Shown here: positions 1 to 7,326 of the stretch, in pieces | How positions within the stretch are numbered: the first letter of the stretch is position 1 | Layout of the letters: each line of letters opens with the position of its first letter | NCBI GenBank assembly: GCA_017849585.1 | Contig: JAFIGT010000004.1 | Span: 1 to 38,325, forward strand | DNA from: Verrucomicrobium sp. | Lineage (GTDB): Bacteria; Verrucomicrobiota; Verrucomicrobiia; Methylacidiphilales; UBA1321 | DNA: 38,325 nt | Direction: 5' to 3' | Position numbers and translations under genes: made by a program | The notes under the pieces: generated by a model | Database searches by the model: none | Told to the model about the DNA's origin: nothing | The model's input: only the letters and a program-made list of their open reading frames with translations

Positions 1-121
1 GCAGGTCCGACTGGATGGTCGGGATCAAGAGCGCCAGGGACTGGCGATCGATGTAGTTCAAAACCGAAATCAGGAACAACAAAGCGGCGATCCACCAGCG
101 AATGTATGGAATTTTGGGCAC
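1..121 (-). CDS. MFS transporter, N-terminal fragment (runs off the window)
   Basis: Only about the first 40 residues are inside the window. They read as a short basic start, a first membrane helix and the sequence LNYIDRQSLA. This is the typical end of helix 1 in the anion:cation symporter branch of the major facilitator superfamily (hexuronate and related sugar-acid carriers). The frame is open further upstream without an in-frame ATG, so I placed the start at the GTG at 119-121; no strong ribosome site supports it. It lies 11 bases after the stop of the beta-helix glycosidase on the same strand, so the two are probably co-transcribed, and uptake of the released sugar acid or oligosaccharide is a reasonable inference. 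The rest of the gene would be needed to settle the substrate. Confidence 0.7.
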   Translation of the reverse strand, partial: MPKIPYIRWWIAALLFLISVLNYIDRQSLALLIPTIQSDL

Positions 122-132
122 AGAAGATGTGG

Positions 133-1539
133 TTACGGCTCGAATGTGATATTGCGGACAAATTCGTTCACCATGAGATCACTGACCGACTGGACCTGCT
201 TTCCACCAATCGAGCAGTTCTTGAACGTAACCTTGTCGATGAGATGGTTCGCGTCCGCGCCTTTGAGAATGATCCTTCCATTGGGAGCTGTTACGTTGGT
301 AAAATACAGACCCTCATAATGCCCGCGCTCGTCGCGGAATCCGTTGTCGTTGCTGTAGCGTGTTTTTGCAATGATAATTTCGATGGCAGTCGGTCTTGCA
401 TCGACGACGGTCGGCCCTGCGGCATCAATGCGAAAATTTTCGAAACGAATGTCCTTGCACATCGCCCAGTCAGAATGGTCACTGCAAATCGCCACCAGCG
501 CGTAACTGAGAACGTCGATATTGCGAAATGTGATGCGTTCAAAGAGTCCCGTCTCCATTGAAGCCCCCACACGCAGGCCATTGCCAGCGGTGGTATTCCA
601 GATCACGCAATCTTCTGCCAGGCAATCTTGCGTGGGTGGCTCACCGTTGGAACGAGCATCCACCGCGTGCCAGCCGAAGCCATCGTCGCCGCATCGGATG
701 AAGCAACGCCGGGCCGTGAGTCGCTTGACCCCATCAATGTCGATGCCGTCGGTATTGACTTCCTTGCCAAGAAGATTCATGTCGCTGATATTTACATCGT
801 CAGTCAGCAAGAAGAGAGATTGCCACCAGGAGCCACCACGGACACCTATCCCTTCCACGGTGATATTGGAGGAGCGCTCGAAGAGAATGCCAAGCGTCTT
901 GTCCTTGCGGATCGAATGCGCGCTCGCATCAAGAATGCCTCGTCCCTTCACCACAACGTTCTGCACATTTCTGCCCTCGATCCTGCCTTTGACCAACGCC
1001 CCTGGTGCGAGATAAATCGTCTGTCCGGACTTCGGCTGGATCACACCCGCCTCGTGCACCCCGGGCGCAAAATAGAGCACAGCGGTATCTGTCGGTTTCG
1101 GTGGATTGATTTCCGGAGGCGTAGCAATAAGAGCCAAAGGCTGCTTACCGGGTACCTTGACCACGAGACGTAACGGTTGAGAAATCGTAAAGGTGATCGC
1201 TCCGTTTTTGATCTGGGGCTGGAGCCCATGACGCGAGGGAAGTACCTGACAGTCGCGCGCGTCGGGAGGCACTTGCACGGTTACCGCCGCCGAACCGCTT
1301 AGCGTGTAAAACGCCGTTTGAAAATCGTATCGGCTTTCATCATTAACCGGAACTTCCTTGCCATTAATTCTCACCCGATAGAGGGAACTGACCGGAGCTC
1401 CGGGAATCGCTGGTAGCGGTTGCACACCGTCCGCGGCGGGCAGATTGATCGATATTAAAAAAAAAGCAATAAGCGCAGATGGAAAGTACTTTCTAGGATT
1501 TATTTTTGTGGATGTTAATACCGGGGGAAGCGAAATCAT
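133..1539 (-). CDS. Secreted right-handed beta-helix glycosidase, GH28-like (clan GH-N)
   Basis: 468 residues from the ATG at 1537-1539, which has AGAGG about 7 bases upstream; the frame stays open further upstream but without such a site. Residues 1 to about 35 form a signal peptide (basic stretch, then SALIAFFLISINLPAADG). A beta-sandwich-like segment follows (about 40-150), then a parallel beta-helix. Clan GH-N motifs are visible: NTDG at 262-265 and the Asp pair at 285-286, which give the three catalytic aspartates of GH28 polygalacturonases. The usual GHG motif is GNG at 319-321, so the histidine is replaced by asparagine. Expected role: hydrolysis of a pectin-like or other acidic polysaccharide outside the cytoplasm. 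The MFS gene behind it fits a degrade-and-import pair. The substrate is uncertain; GH49-type activity is an alternative. Confidence 0.75.
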   Translation of the reverse strand: MISLPPVLTSTKINPRKYFPSALIAFFLISINLPAADGVQPLPAIPGAPVSSLYRVRINGKEVPVNDESRYDFQTAFYTLSGSAAVTVQVPPDARDCQVLPSRHGLQPQIKNGAITFTISQPLRLVVKVPGKQPLALIATPPEINPPKPTDTAVLYFAPGVHEAGVIQPKSGQTIYLAPGALVKGRIEGRNVQNVVVKGRGILDASAHSIRKDKTLGILFERSSNITVEGIGVRGGSWWQSLFLLTDDVNISDMNLLGKEVNTDGIDIDGVKRLTARRCFIRCGDDGFGWHAVDARSNGEPPTQDCLAEDCVIWNTTAGNGLRVGASMETGLFERITFRNIDVLSYALVAICSDHSDWAMCKDIRFENFRIDAAGPTVVDARPTAIEIIIAKTRYSNDNGFRDERGHYEGLYFTNVTAPNGRIILKGADANHLIDKVTFKNCSIGGKQVQSVSDLMVNEFVRNITFEP

Positions 1540-1973
1540 AAAAAGCCTCTTTTTGAGAGTGAGTTGAAGGATATATCCAATCATACAACACGTGTTTGGT
1601 TGTGAACAGAAAATATTATCTAAAACATGATTCATAACTATTAAAAAGGCTCTAAAAACAGGCAATTTTTACCCATTCTTTATAAATAGTCTGGCTCCAT
1701 TGAATTTGTCCTAATTTGATCATTGGCCTGAAACTAGGAACAAGCTCTGCGAAAGGCATCCCGGCGTAGGGAAGCGTATCAATTCTAGAGCTGACCTGGG
1801 GTGCGAAACCTTCAGTCGCTTCGATCGATGAAATGTAAGCGGCGCCCGTACAACTACCTGATTCGGAATACGTAATAAGTATAAATTTATGAGCAAATTA
1901 TGCAATGAGCCGCCATGGCCATCTCATTCGTAACCATTACACTCATGGTATAGAAAGCCACTGGAGATCTCAC
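1540..1973. other. Intergenic region between divergent genes
   Basis: This 434-base spacer separates the leftward glycosidase from the rightward PEP-CTERM gene and must carry both promoters. It is clearly more AT-rich (especially 1600-1720) than the flanking genes. I see no convincing gene; the 61-codon reverse frame at 1720-1905 has no motif or ribosome site. A 10-bp perfect palindrome at 1587-1596 is listed separately. Confidence 0.6.
1587..1596. promoter_or_regulatory. Candidate operator, perfect palindrome AACACGTGTT
   Basis: A 10-bp perfect palindrome with a central CG, 48 bases upstream of the glycosidase start codon on its promoter side. Sugar-responsive LacI-type repressors often bind palindromes with a central CpG, so control of the glycosidase-MFS pair is possible. 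The assignment rests on position and symmetry only; 10 bp can occur by chance. Confidence 0.25.
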
Positions 1974-2825
1974 ATGAATATTAGACCTTTCCGTATTCTC
2001 AATGCCGCACTCTGTTTGCTTTTGACCTCAATCGCAGGAAATGCCGCGGTCACTTTAGTGAGTGATAATTTCGACACCTTGGCCAATGGTGGAGCGCGCG
2101 ATGCTTCCGGCAAATATTCCACGGGAGCCACCGCGTCCACGTGGTGGTATGAGAGAACCAGCTCGCTGGCAGCTTCGGCCGTGAGTACTCCCACGCCAAC
2201 GGGCAATTTCTCCGGAAATTTCGTCCAGACTAATTTTACGGGTCCCAGCAATATGGGAGTGGTTTCATTTGCTTCCACAACCCTGGGAGTCGGCGACAAT
2301 CTGTCGGTTCAATTCGATTTCCGCAATCTGGCAACGCCTCCGTCGTTCGATCGCAACCCACAGTTTGGCTTATATAATGGAGTTAACCCCACGGCGGATA
2401 TGACCGGCACCAGCGCGGTGTCTGCGGGCTACAGCATCAATTTTACCGACGCGACCACAGACACGGCGACGATGACCAGCGACACCGATTTTTTTACCGG
2501 CAGCAGCATTGGATCCACGACCCTGCCGACGAATCCGGTGAGTGGGGCCTACACCGTCAACTTCCGGCTCGCCGTGGCCCGTACCAGCGCGTCCACGCTC
2601 ATCTTTAATCTTTATCTGGATGGTGTTCTCATCACCACCTTCTCCGATACGGCAGCCACCAACTTCACGTTCAATGAGTTCGCCTTGCGCGCGCGTACCA
2701 CCGCACAGATCGATAACCTCGTCATCGCCACCTCCGTACCGGAGCCTGGTTCCTATGCGATGGTTGCCATGGGGATAGCCATGATGCTCTTTCTGGGGTC
2801 GCGCAAGCGCCTGGCGCAGGCCTAG
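1974..2825 (+). CDS. PEP-CTERM sorting domain protein
   Basis: 283 residues. The ATG at 1974 is chosen because GGAG stands 7 bases before it and the protein then begins with a proper signal peptide (residues 1 to about 24). The middle is a beta-rich domain of roughly 230 residues without a recognised enzyme motif; it resembles the lectin-like or concanavalin-like extracellular domains common in this class. The C-terminus has the full tripartite sorting signal: VPEP, a hydrophobic helix, then the basic cluster RKR. Such proteins are exported, cleaved at the PEP motif by an exosortase and then anchored or released, usually in exopolysaccharide-producing Gram-negative bacteria. No exosortase gene lies in this window. 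Ligand and function are unknown. Confidence 0.8.
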   Translation: MNIRPFRILNAALCLLLTSIAGNAAVTLVSDNFDTLANGGARDASGKYSTGATASTWWYERTSSLAASAVSTPTPTGNFSGNFVQTNFTGPSNMGVVSFASTTLGVGDNLSVQFDFRNLATPPSFDRNPQFGLYNGVNPTADMTGTSAVSAGYSINFTDATTDTATMTSDTDFFTGSSIGSTTLPTNPVSGAYTVNFRLAVARTSASTLIFNLYLDGVLITTFSDTAATNFTFNEFALRARTTAQIDNLVIATSVPEPGSYAMVAMGIAMMLFLGSRKRLAQA

Positions 2826-2881
2826 CAGGAAGCATTGCCAAGGGCGTCCGATTATGGAATCGTCGACAGGTTCCATTTCCG

Positions 2882-3719
2882 ATGCTCATGACGCCGCTGC
2901 TCTTCACCCTCATTGTTGCGAGCACCTCCTATCTGGCGGGACTGCTCGGCTCTCTGGTTGGTGTCGGCGGTGGCATTATCGTTGTTCCCATCCTTACTCT
3001 CTTTCTCGGCGTTGAGATTCAACACGCCATTGCCGCCTCGATCATCTCGGTCATAGCCACCTCCAGCGGCGCGGCCTCCTCCTATGTGCGCAGCCATGTG
3101 GCCAACCTCCGGCTCGCCATGGTTTTGGAAATCGCCACGGCGCGGGGCGCTGTGCGGAGCGTTTCTCGCCATCCTCATTTCACCGCAATGGTTGTTCGTT
3201 CTCTTTGGGAGCATCTTGATCTACACCGCCTGGTCGATGTCCAAACGCAAGGACAGCCTGAAAATCTCCCTTCCGCCCGATCCGCTCGCGGATCGGCTGC
3301 GGTTGCATGGCTCCTTTTACGATCCCGCCAGCCGGAGCGAGATCTCCTACCGTGTGGCGCGGACCAAGCTCGGCTTCGCGGCCAGTTATATTGCCGGAAT
3401 TGTCAGCGGACTTTTGGGTGTTGGCGGTGGCATCATCAAAGTCCCCGTCATGAATCTCGCCATGGGCATTCCCATCAAAGCCTGCACGGCCACCAGCAAT
3501 TTCATGATCGGCGTCACCGCCGCCACGAGCGCTGCGGTCTACTTGATGCGGGGCGAGGTACAACCGTTCATCGCCGCTCCTGTGGCCATTGGCGTCTTGC
3601 TGGGGGCCAAGACCGGGGCGCGTATCATGGGACATCTCAAGAATGATCTCATTCGCTGGATCTTTGTTGCCGTCCTGATTCTCACTTCGATCCAAATGCT
3701 AGCGAAAGGCCTTCGATGA
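2882..3719 (+). pseudogene. TSUP (TauE/SafE) family permease, frameshifted
   Basis: Two overlapping frames together give one normal sulfite/sulfonate-exporter-type permease. The first frame (from 2882) supplies the N-terminal half with the glycine-rich LVGVGGGI signature and ends its homology at EIATARGA near 3149. The next frame continues with LCGAFLAILI, the central loop, a second VGGGIIKVP repeat and the C-terminal helices to the stop at 3717-3719. The family pattern around this point is EIATxxGALxGA. Adding back two bases in the GCGC run near 3146-3151 restores it exactly, so loss of one GC dinucleotide is the simplest lesion. It is either a real inactivating mutation or a sequencing error. 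The DUF1634 gene overlaps the stop by four bases, the usual arrangement for this pair. Confidence 0.75.
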
Positions 3720-4132
3720 AAACCGCAGAATCACCCGCTGGATCCATTTATGATATCGAAGGTGTCATCAGCAGCCTTCTGCGCTGGGGCGTGCTGGCGA
3801 GCTTGCTCTTGCTCAGCATTGGCACCCTGCTCTGCTTCATCTACTCAAACGATTACGGCGTCCACGGCGGCAGCGCGGCCGATCTGCAAGCCCTGATTCG
3901 ACCGGAAGCGGTAATGTCTTTCACCTTGGCGGAATTCTTTCGCGGACTGGCTTCCGGCCAAGGGCAGTCCCTGATCCTTGCCGGGCTGATCCTCTTGATT
4001 GCCACCCCCGTCTTGCGCGTGGCGATTTCCGTGGTGACTTTTGCCGTGGAGAAGGATTGGATTTTCGTCGGAATCACGTCCGTCGTACTGCTGTTTCTTT
4101 TATTTTCCTTTTTCCTTGGCAAACTCGGCTGA
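3716..4132 (+). CDS. DUF1634 family membrane protein
   Basis: 138 residues with three hydrophobic segments (about 22-44, 84-104 and 115-135). The order of charged and hydrophobic parts and the sequences SSLLRWGVLASLLLL and LRVAISVVTFAVEKDW match the DUF1634 family, small inner-membrane proteins that sit next to TSUP permeases. Its ATG overlaps the permease stop (ATGA at 3716-3719), so translation is probably coupled and the two products likely work together. The biochemical role is unknown; an accessory subunit of the anion permease is the common inference. If the upstream frameshift is real, this partner may be stranded or depend on re-initiation. Confidence 0.8.
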   Translation: MKTAESPAGSIYDIEGVISSLLRWGVLASLLLLSIGTLLCFIYSNDYGVHGGSAADLQALIRPEAVMSFTLAEFFRGLASGQGQSLILAGLILLIATPVLRVAISVVTFAVEKDWIFVGITSVVLLFLLFSFFLGKLG

Positions 4133-4188
4133 GTGATCGGCCGGAAGTATTTTTTGCGTTGCTGAATGTCATTTGATAGCGTGAAGCA

Positions 4189-6264
4189 GTGAGTGGAGAT
4201 CCTGCTGAACCGTCACACCCGATTTTGTACTATCGGGAGGATTGTCCATTCGCCAAACACTGGGCGCTGCGGGCGCAGTTGCGCAGCAATCATTCCTTTA
4301 CTCTCACGGCAAGTCATGACCGCTCCGTCGGCCACTTTCTTACCCTCCTTCTGCCCGACGGACGGATTTTTCACGATCTCTCGGCCATCGTGCGCGTGCA
4401 GTCCGAATTCGAAGGCCATACCCTGCCTTTACGGCTGCAATTCCTGCTTCCCAACATTTTCCTGTTCCTCGAATGGATTCTGCGTTACCTGCTCATCCGG
4501 CATGCGGACGTCCTGATCCTGCCTTTGCGCTCTGCCACGGAATACAGCACGGCGACCCAACTCTTTGTTCGGGCCATGGGATTGATTTATCTACTGGCTT
4601 TCGCCGGTGCCATCCCCCAGATGCCGGGATTGGTGGGGCAAAATGGGATCCTGCCGATGGAGTCATTCCCCTACCTGGACTGGCAAGGAGCGGCGGCTGA
4701 TCGGGCCGTTATCGGAACTTGTCTGCTGGGCGTTCTGGCCGGAGCGGGCATGCTTTTGCGTGTCGCCCCTTTTCTGAGCTCTGCGTCCGCCTATCTGCTC
4801 TACTCCGTGTTGATCAATGTGGGAGGAGAATTCTTCGCCTTCACCTTCGATCATTACCTGCTGGAAATAGGATTACTAGCTGTTCTCGCCTCACCCTTTG
4901 TCGGACGCCAATCTCAAACCACCGCGCCCCCGCGCGTTTTGATCTGGTACATCTGGTGGTTGCTCTTTCGCCTGTTCTTTTTCCCGCTGCTAAATTACTT
5001 CAGCAGCTCCAGCGGAGATTTCTCTCCGGCCCAGATCCGTTACGACCTGATGTGCCAGCCGCTGCCAACGCCGATGAGCTGGTGGATCTTTCAGACTCCC
5101 CACTGGCTTTTGTCCCTGCTCACGACTCTGAGCACGACTCTTTCCATCATTGCCCTCCTGGCCCTGCCTGCGGGCCGTAGGTGGCGTCCCTTAGCCGGGG
5201 CCGCGATTCTTCTCCTCACCTTTTGGGGATTACTCCTCGGCAACGGTTCCCTGACGCCTTGGCTGACGGCTATTCTCTGCCTCTTTTGCTTCGATGAAAG
5301 CTGGCTCAAACGCCTGAACCGCACTTCTCGACTGATGACGGAGACACGGCCTCCAAGTCTCTGGCGCCCGATTACGATTGGCAGCGCGGCTGCCGGCCTC
5401 TGGATTCTGTCGTTCCTGTACACCGCAGAGGGCTATGGTTGCGCCCTACCGACCTCGGCCGAAAATATTCTGCGCTGGTCGTCGTCATGGAAACTGATGC
5501 TCTCCCATATCGGCTATTCCCGCCCCATCAGTAAACGTCCTGAAATTATCATCGAGGGCAGCGCTGATGGCAAAAAATGGATCCCCTATCCATTTGGCTG
5601 GAAGCCCGGACTCCCCACCCAATCGCCGCGATTCTCGAGCCTCTACCATCCCCGATTGGACTGGCATATGTGGTTTCCGTTCACAGGAAATAGCAGCTAC
5701 TGGATTGGATCGCTTCTCTTCAATTCTCCGGGCCAACTCAGCCAATCCTATGAGTGGAAACCAGAACCAGCCTTGATCAATTTCATCAACGGACTCAAAC
5801 GCAACCAGCCGGAAATTGTCTCATTGCTGGAGACAAACCCCTTTCCCAATCACCCGCCACGGTTTATTCGACTGCAACTGTACGATTACCACTTCAGCCG
5901 AATGAAAGAGCGCCGAAAAAGCGGCAAATGGTGGAACCGGAAATTACTCGGCAGTCTTGATCTGGAAAAGGAAAAGCTCTACCCGCAGCTTCCTCCGCCC
6001 AAAGCTCCAGCCGCACAACCACCCACGGTAAAACCGCCCGCGCCCCCGGCGAAACCGGCGCCCGCCCCTGCGATAAAACCGGCAGCTCCAGCTCCCGTTT
6101 CTCCAGCTAAACCGACCGCACCGACTCCAGCAAAACCCAAAGGTCCTGCCGCGCCTGCCGCCGGTAGCGAATCCGCAGCGCCTGCGACGGTGTCGCCGAC
6201 GTTAACGAATCAGCCCCCAGTGGGAAGTGAACGGCCAGTAAACCATCAGGCCAGTCCCCACTAG
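4189..6264 (+). CDS. Lipase maturation factor-like membrane protein with degenerate DCC N-terminus
   Basis: 691 residues from a GTG start; no ATG start is available near the beginning of the homology. Residues about 10-85 resemble the DCC thiol-disulfide oxidoreductase domain, but the CxxC site is CPFA (Cys19, Ala22), so only one cysteine remains. From about 105 to 435 there are many membrane helices, and a soluble region follows (about 450-600), as in the lipase maturation factor family. Residues about 601-691 form a Pro/Ala/Lys-rich low-complexity tail. In vertebrates the family helps fold lipases in the ER; bacterial members have no settled role. The last 63 bases overlap the 3' end of lepB on the other strand, so part of the tail is encoded in DNA also constrained by lepB. 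Confidence 0.7.
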   Translation: MSGDPAEPSHPILYYREDCPFAKHWALRAQLRSNHSFTLTASHDRSVGHFLTLLLPDGRIFHDLSAIVRVQSEFEGHTLPLRLQFLLPNIFLFLEWILRYLLIRHADVLILPLRSATEYSTATQLFVRAMGLIYLLAFAGAIPQMPGLVGQNGILPMESFPYLDWQGAAADRAVIGTCLLGVLAGAGMLLRVAPFLSSASAYLLYSVLINVGGEFFAFTFDHYLLEIGLLAVLASPFVGRQSQTTAPPRVLIWYIWWLLFRLFFFPLLNYFSSSSGDFSPAQIRYDLMCQPLPTPMSWWIFQTPHWLLSLLTTLSTTLSIIALLALPAGRRWRPLAGAAILLLTFWGLLLGNGSLTPWLTAILCLFCFDESWLKRLNRTSRLMTETRPPSLWRPITIGSAAAGLWILSFLYTAEGYGCALPTSAENILRWSSSWKLMLSHIGYSRPISKRPEIIIEGSADGKKWIPYPFGWKPGLPTQSPRFSSLYHPRLDWHMWFPFTGNSSYWIGSLLFNSPGQLSQSYEWKPEPALINFINGLKRNQPEIVSLLETNPFPNHPPRFIRLQLYDYHFSRMKERRKSGKWWNRKLLGSLDLEKEKLYPQLPPPKAPAAQPPTVKPPAPPAKPAPAPAIKPAAPAPVSPAKPTAPTPAKPKGPAAPAAGSESAAPATVSPTLTNQPPVGSERPVNHQASPH

Positions 6265-7326
6265 GTTCGAGCGAACGACCGGTCCCCAGAACCGGCTGTC
6301 CGAGCTGTGGTAGCTGTTGTCACCCATGGCCCAGTAATTATCCGGCGCAAGCGTGAGTGTCTGCTGCGCGGTTTGCAACCATTCCTGCCGGGGCAAGATG
6401 CCGTAGCCACGATAACCGTCCTTCAGCGAATAGATGCGCTCGAAGGCTTCCGGCTTGCGGATGATGGAACCATTCACCTTGAGATAAGGAGGATCAATGC
6501 TGAGCACGTCACCCGGCACACCCACGCACCGCTTGATGTAGAATTGCGATCCCTCAATGCCGCTGCTGCGCAACTGGTCCTCGATGTAGCGGATACCAGT
6601 CGTTCGAAAGACAAAGACTTCGCCCCGCTCCGGTTTGCGGAAATTGTAAACCACCTTGTTCACCAAAACCTGGTCGCCCGTATCGATGCGGAAATTCAAA
6701 CGACTTCCGGCTGGCACCGAATCCCGTACCCGCAAGCCAATATCACGTTGCACGGCTTGTTGATTGGCCCAGATGCGAACGGTGCGGCCGCTGATATCAA
6801 CGTCGGTATATTCGAACCACGGCGTGATTGATCCGCCGCGCATGCTGTTGATGACTCCGCCCTGATGACTCTCGACCGAGCCATAGGTGCGACCAAGCGC
6901 GATCATTTCAAAGATCCGCACCGGCCACGAAGGCGGCGGTTCCTGCCGGACGACAATTTGCACGCCGTTGAGCGTGGGCTGCATCGATCCGGTGGGAATT
7001 TTAAAGGGTTGCAGGAAGTAAGAGCGTACGCCGAGAGCGATGACAATCGCCACGACGAAGACTTCCACATTCTCGCGCCAGCCATCCCATGGGCTGGAGG
7101 GAAAAAGACGTCCACCGAGTTTCAGGATCTCTTTCTTGAGCTTTTCCAGTGCGGGCAGATCTTTGTCCTCAATTGCCTTTTCGAGCGCTTCCATTTGCTC
7201 CTGGATTACCGTCACGTCTTTCGACGCGAGGATATCTCGGGAATAGATATAATTCTTGCGCAGGGCAAAGGCCATTTCTCGCGCTTCGCGCAACGCTTCC
7301 GCCTTGGAATTAGAGAACCAGCTCAT
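6202..7326 (-). CDS. lepB: Signal peptidase I
   Basis: 374 residues. This is the type I leader peptidase of the inner membrane, which removes signal peptides from exported proteins. A cytoplasmic N-terminal part of about 85 residues rich in charged helices precedes one membrane helix (about 88-104). The catalytic serine is Ser114 in IPTGSMQPT and the general base is Lys264 in YIKRCVGVPGD. The conserved GDNSYHSSDSRFWG box is at about 334-347. About 95 extra residues between the Ser box and the GDQVLVNK segment make it longer than the E. coli-type core; this looks like a lineage-specific insertion in the periplasmic domain. The ATG overlaps the lepA stop (ATGA). The pairing of lepA with lepB is a classical bacterial operon. 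Confidence 0.95.
   Translation of the reverse strand: MSWFSNSKAEALREAREMAFALRKNYIYSRDILASKDVTVIQEQMEALEKAIEDKDLPALEKLKKEILKLGGRLFPSSPWDGWRENVEVFVVAIVIALGVRSYFLQPFKIPTGSMQPTLNGVQIVVRQEPPPSWPVRIFEMIALGRTYGSVESHQGGVINSMRGGSITPWFEYTDVDISGRTVRIWANQQAVQRDIGLRVRDSVPAGSRLNFRIDTGDQVLVNKVVYNFRKPERGEVFVFRTTGIRYIEDQLRSSGIEGSQFYIKRCVGVPGDVLSIDPPYLKVNGSIIRKPEAFERIYSLKDGYRGYGILPRQEWLQTAQQTLTLAPDNYWAMGDNSYHSSDSRFWGPVVRSNLVGTGLMVYWPFTSHWGLIR

Noticed and set aside
1720-1905. 61-codon reverse frame in the intergenic region
   Set aside because: No ribosome site, no motif and low-complexity composition; it is best treated as non-coding.
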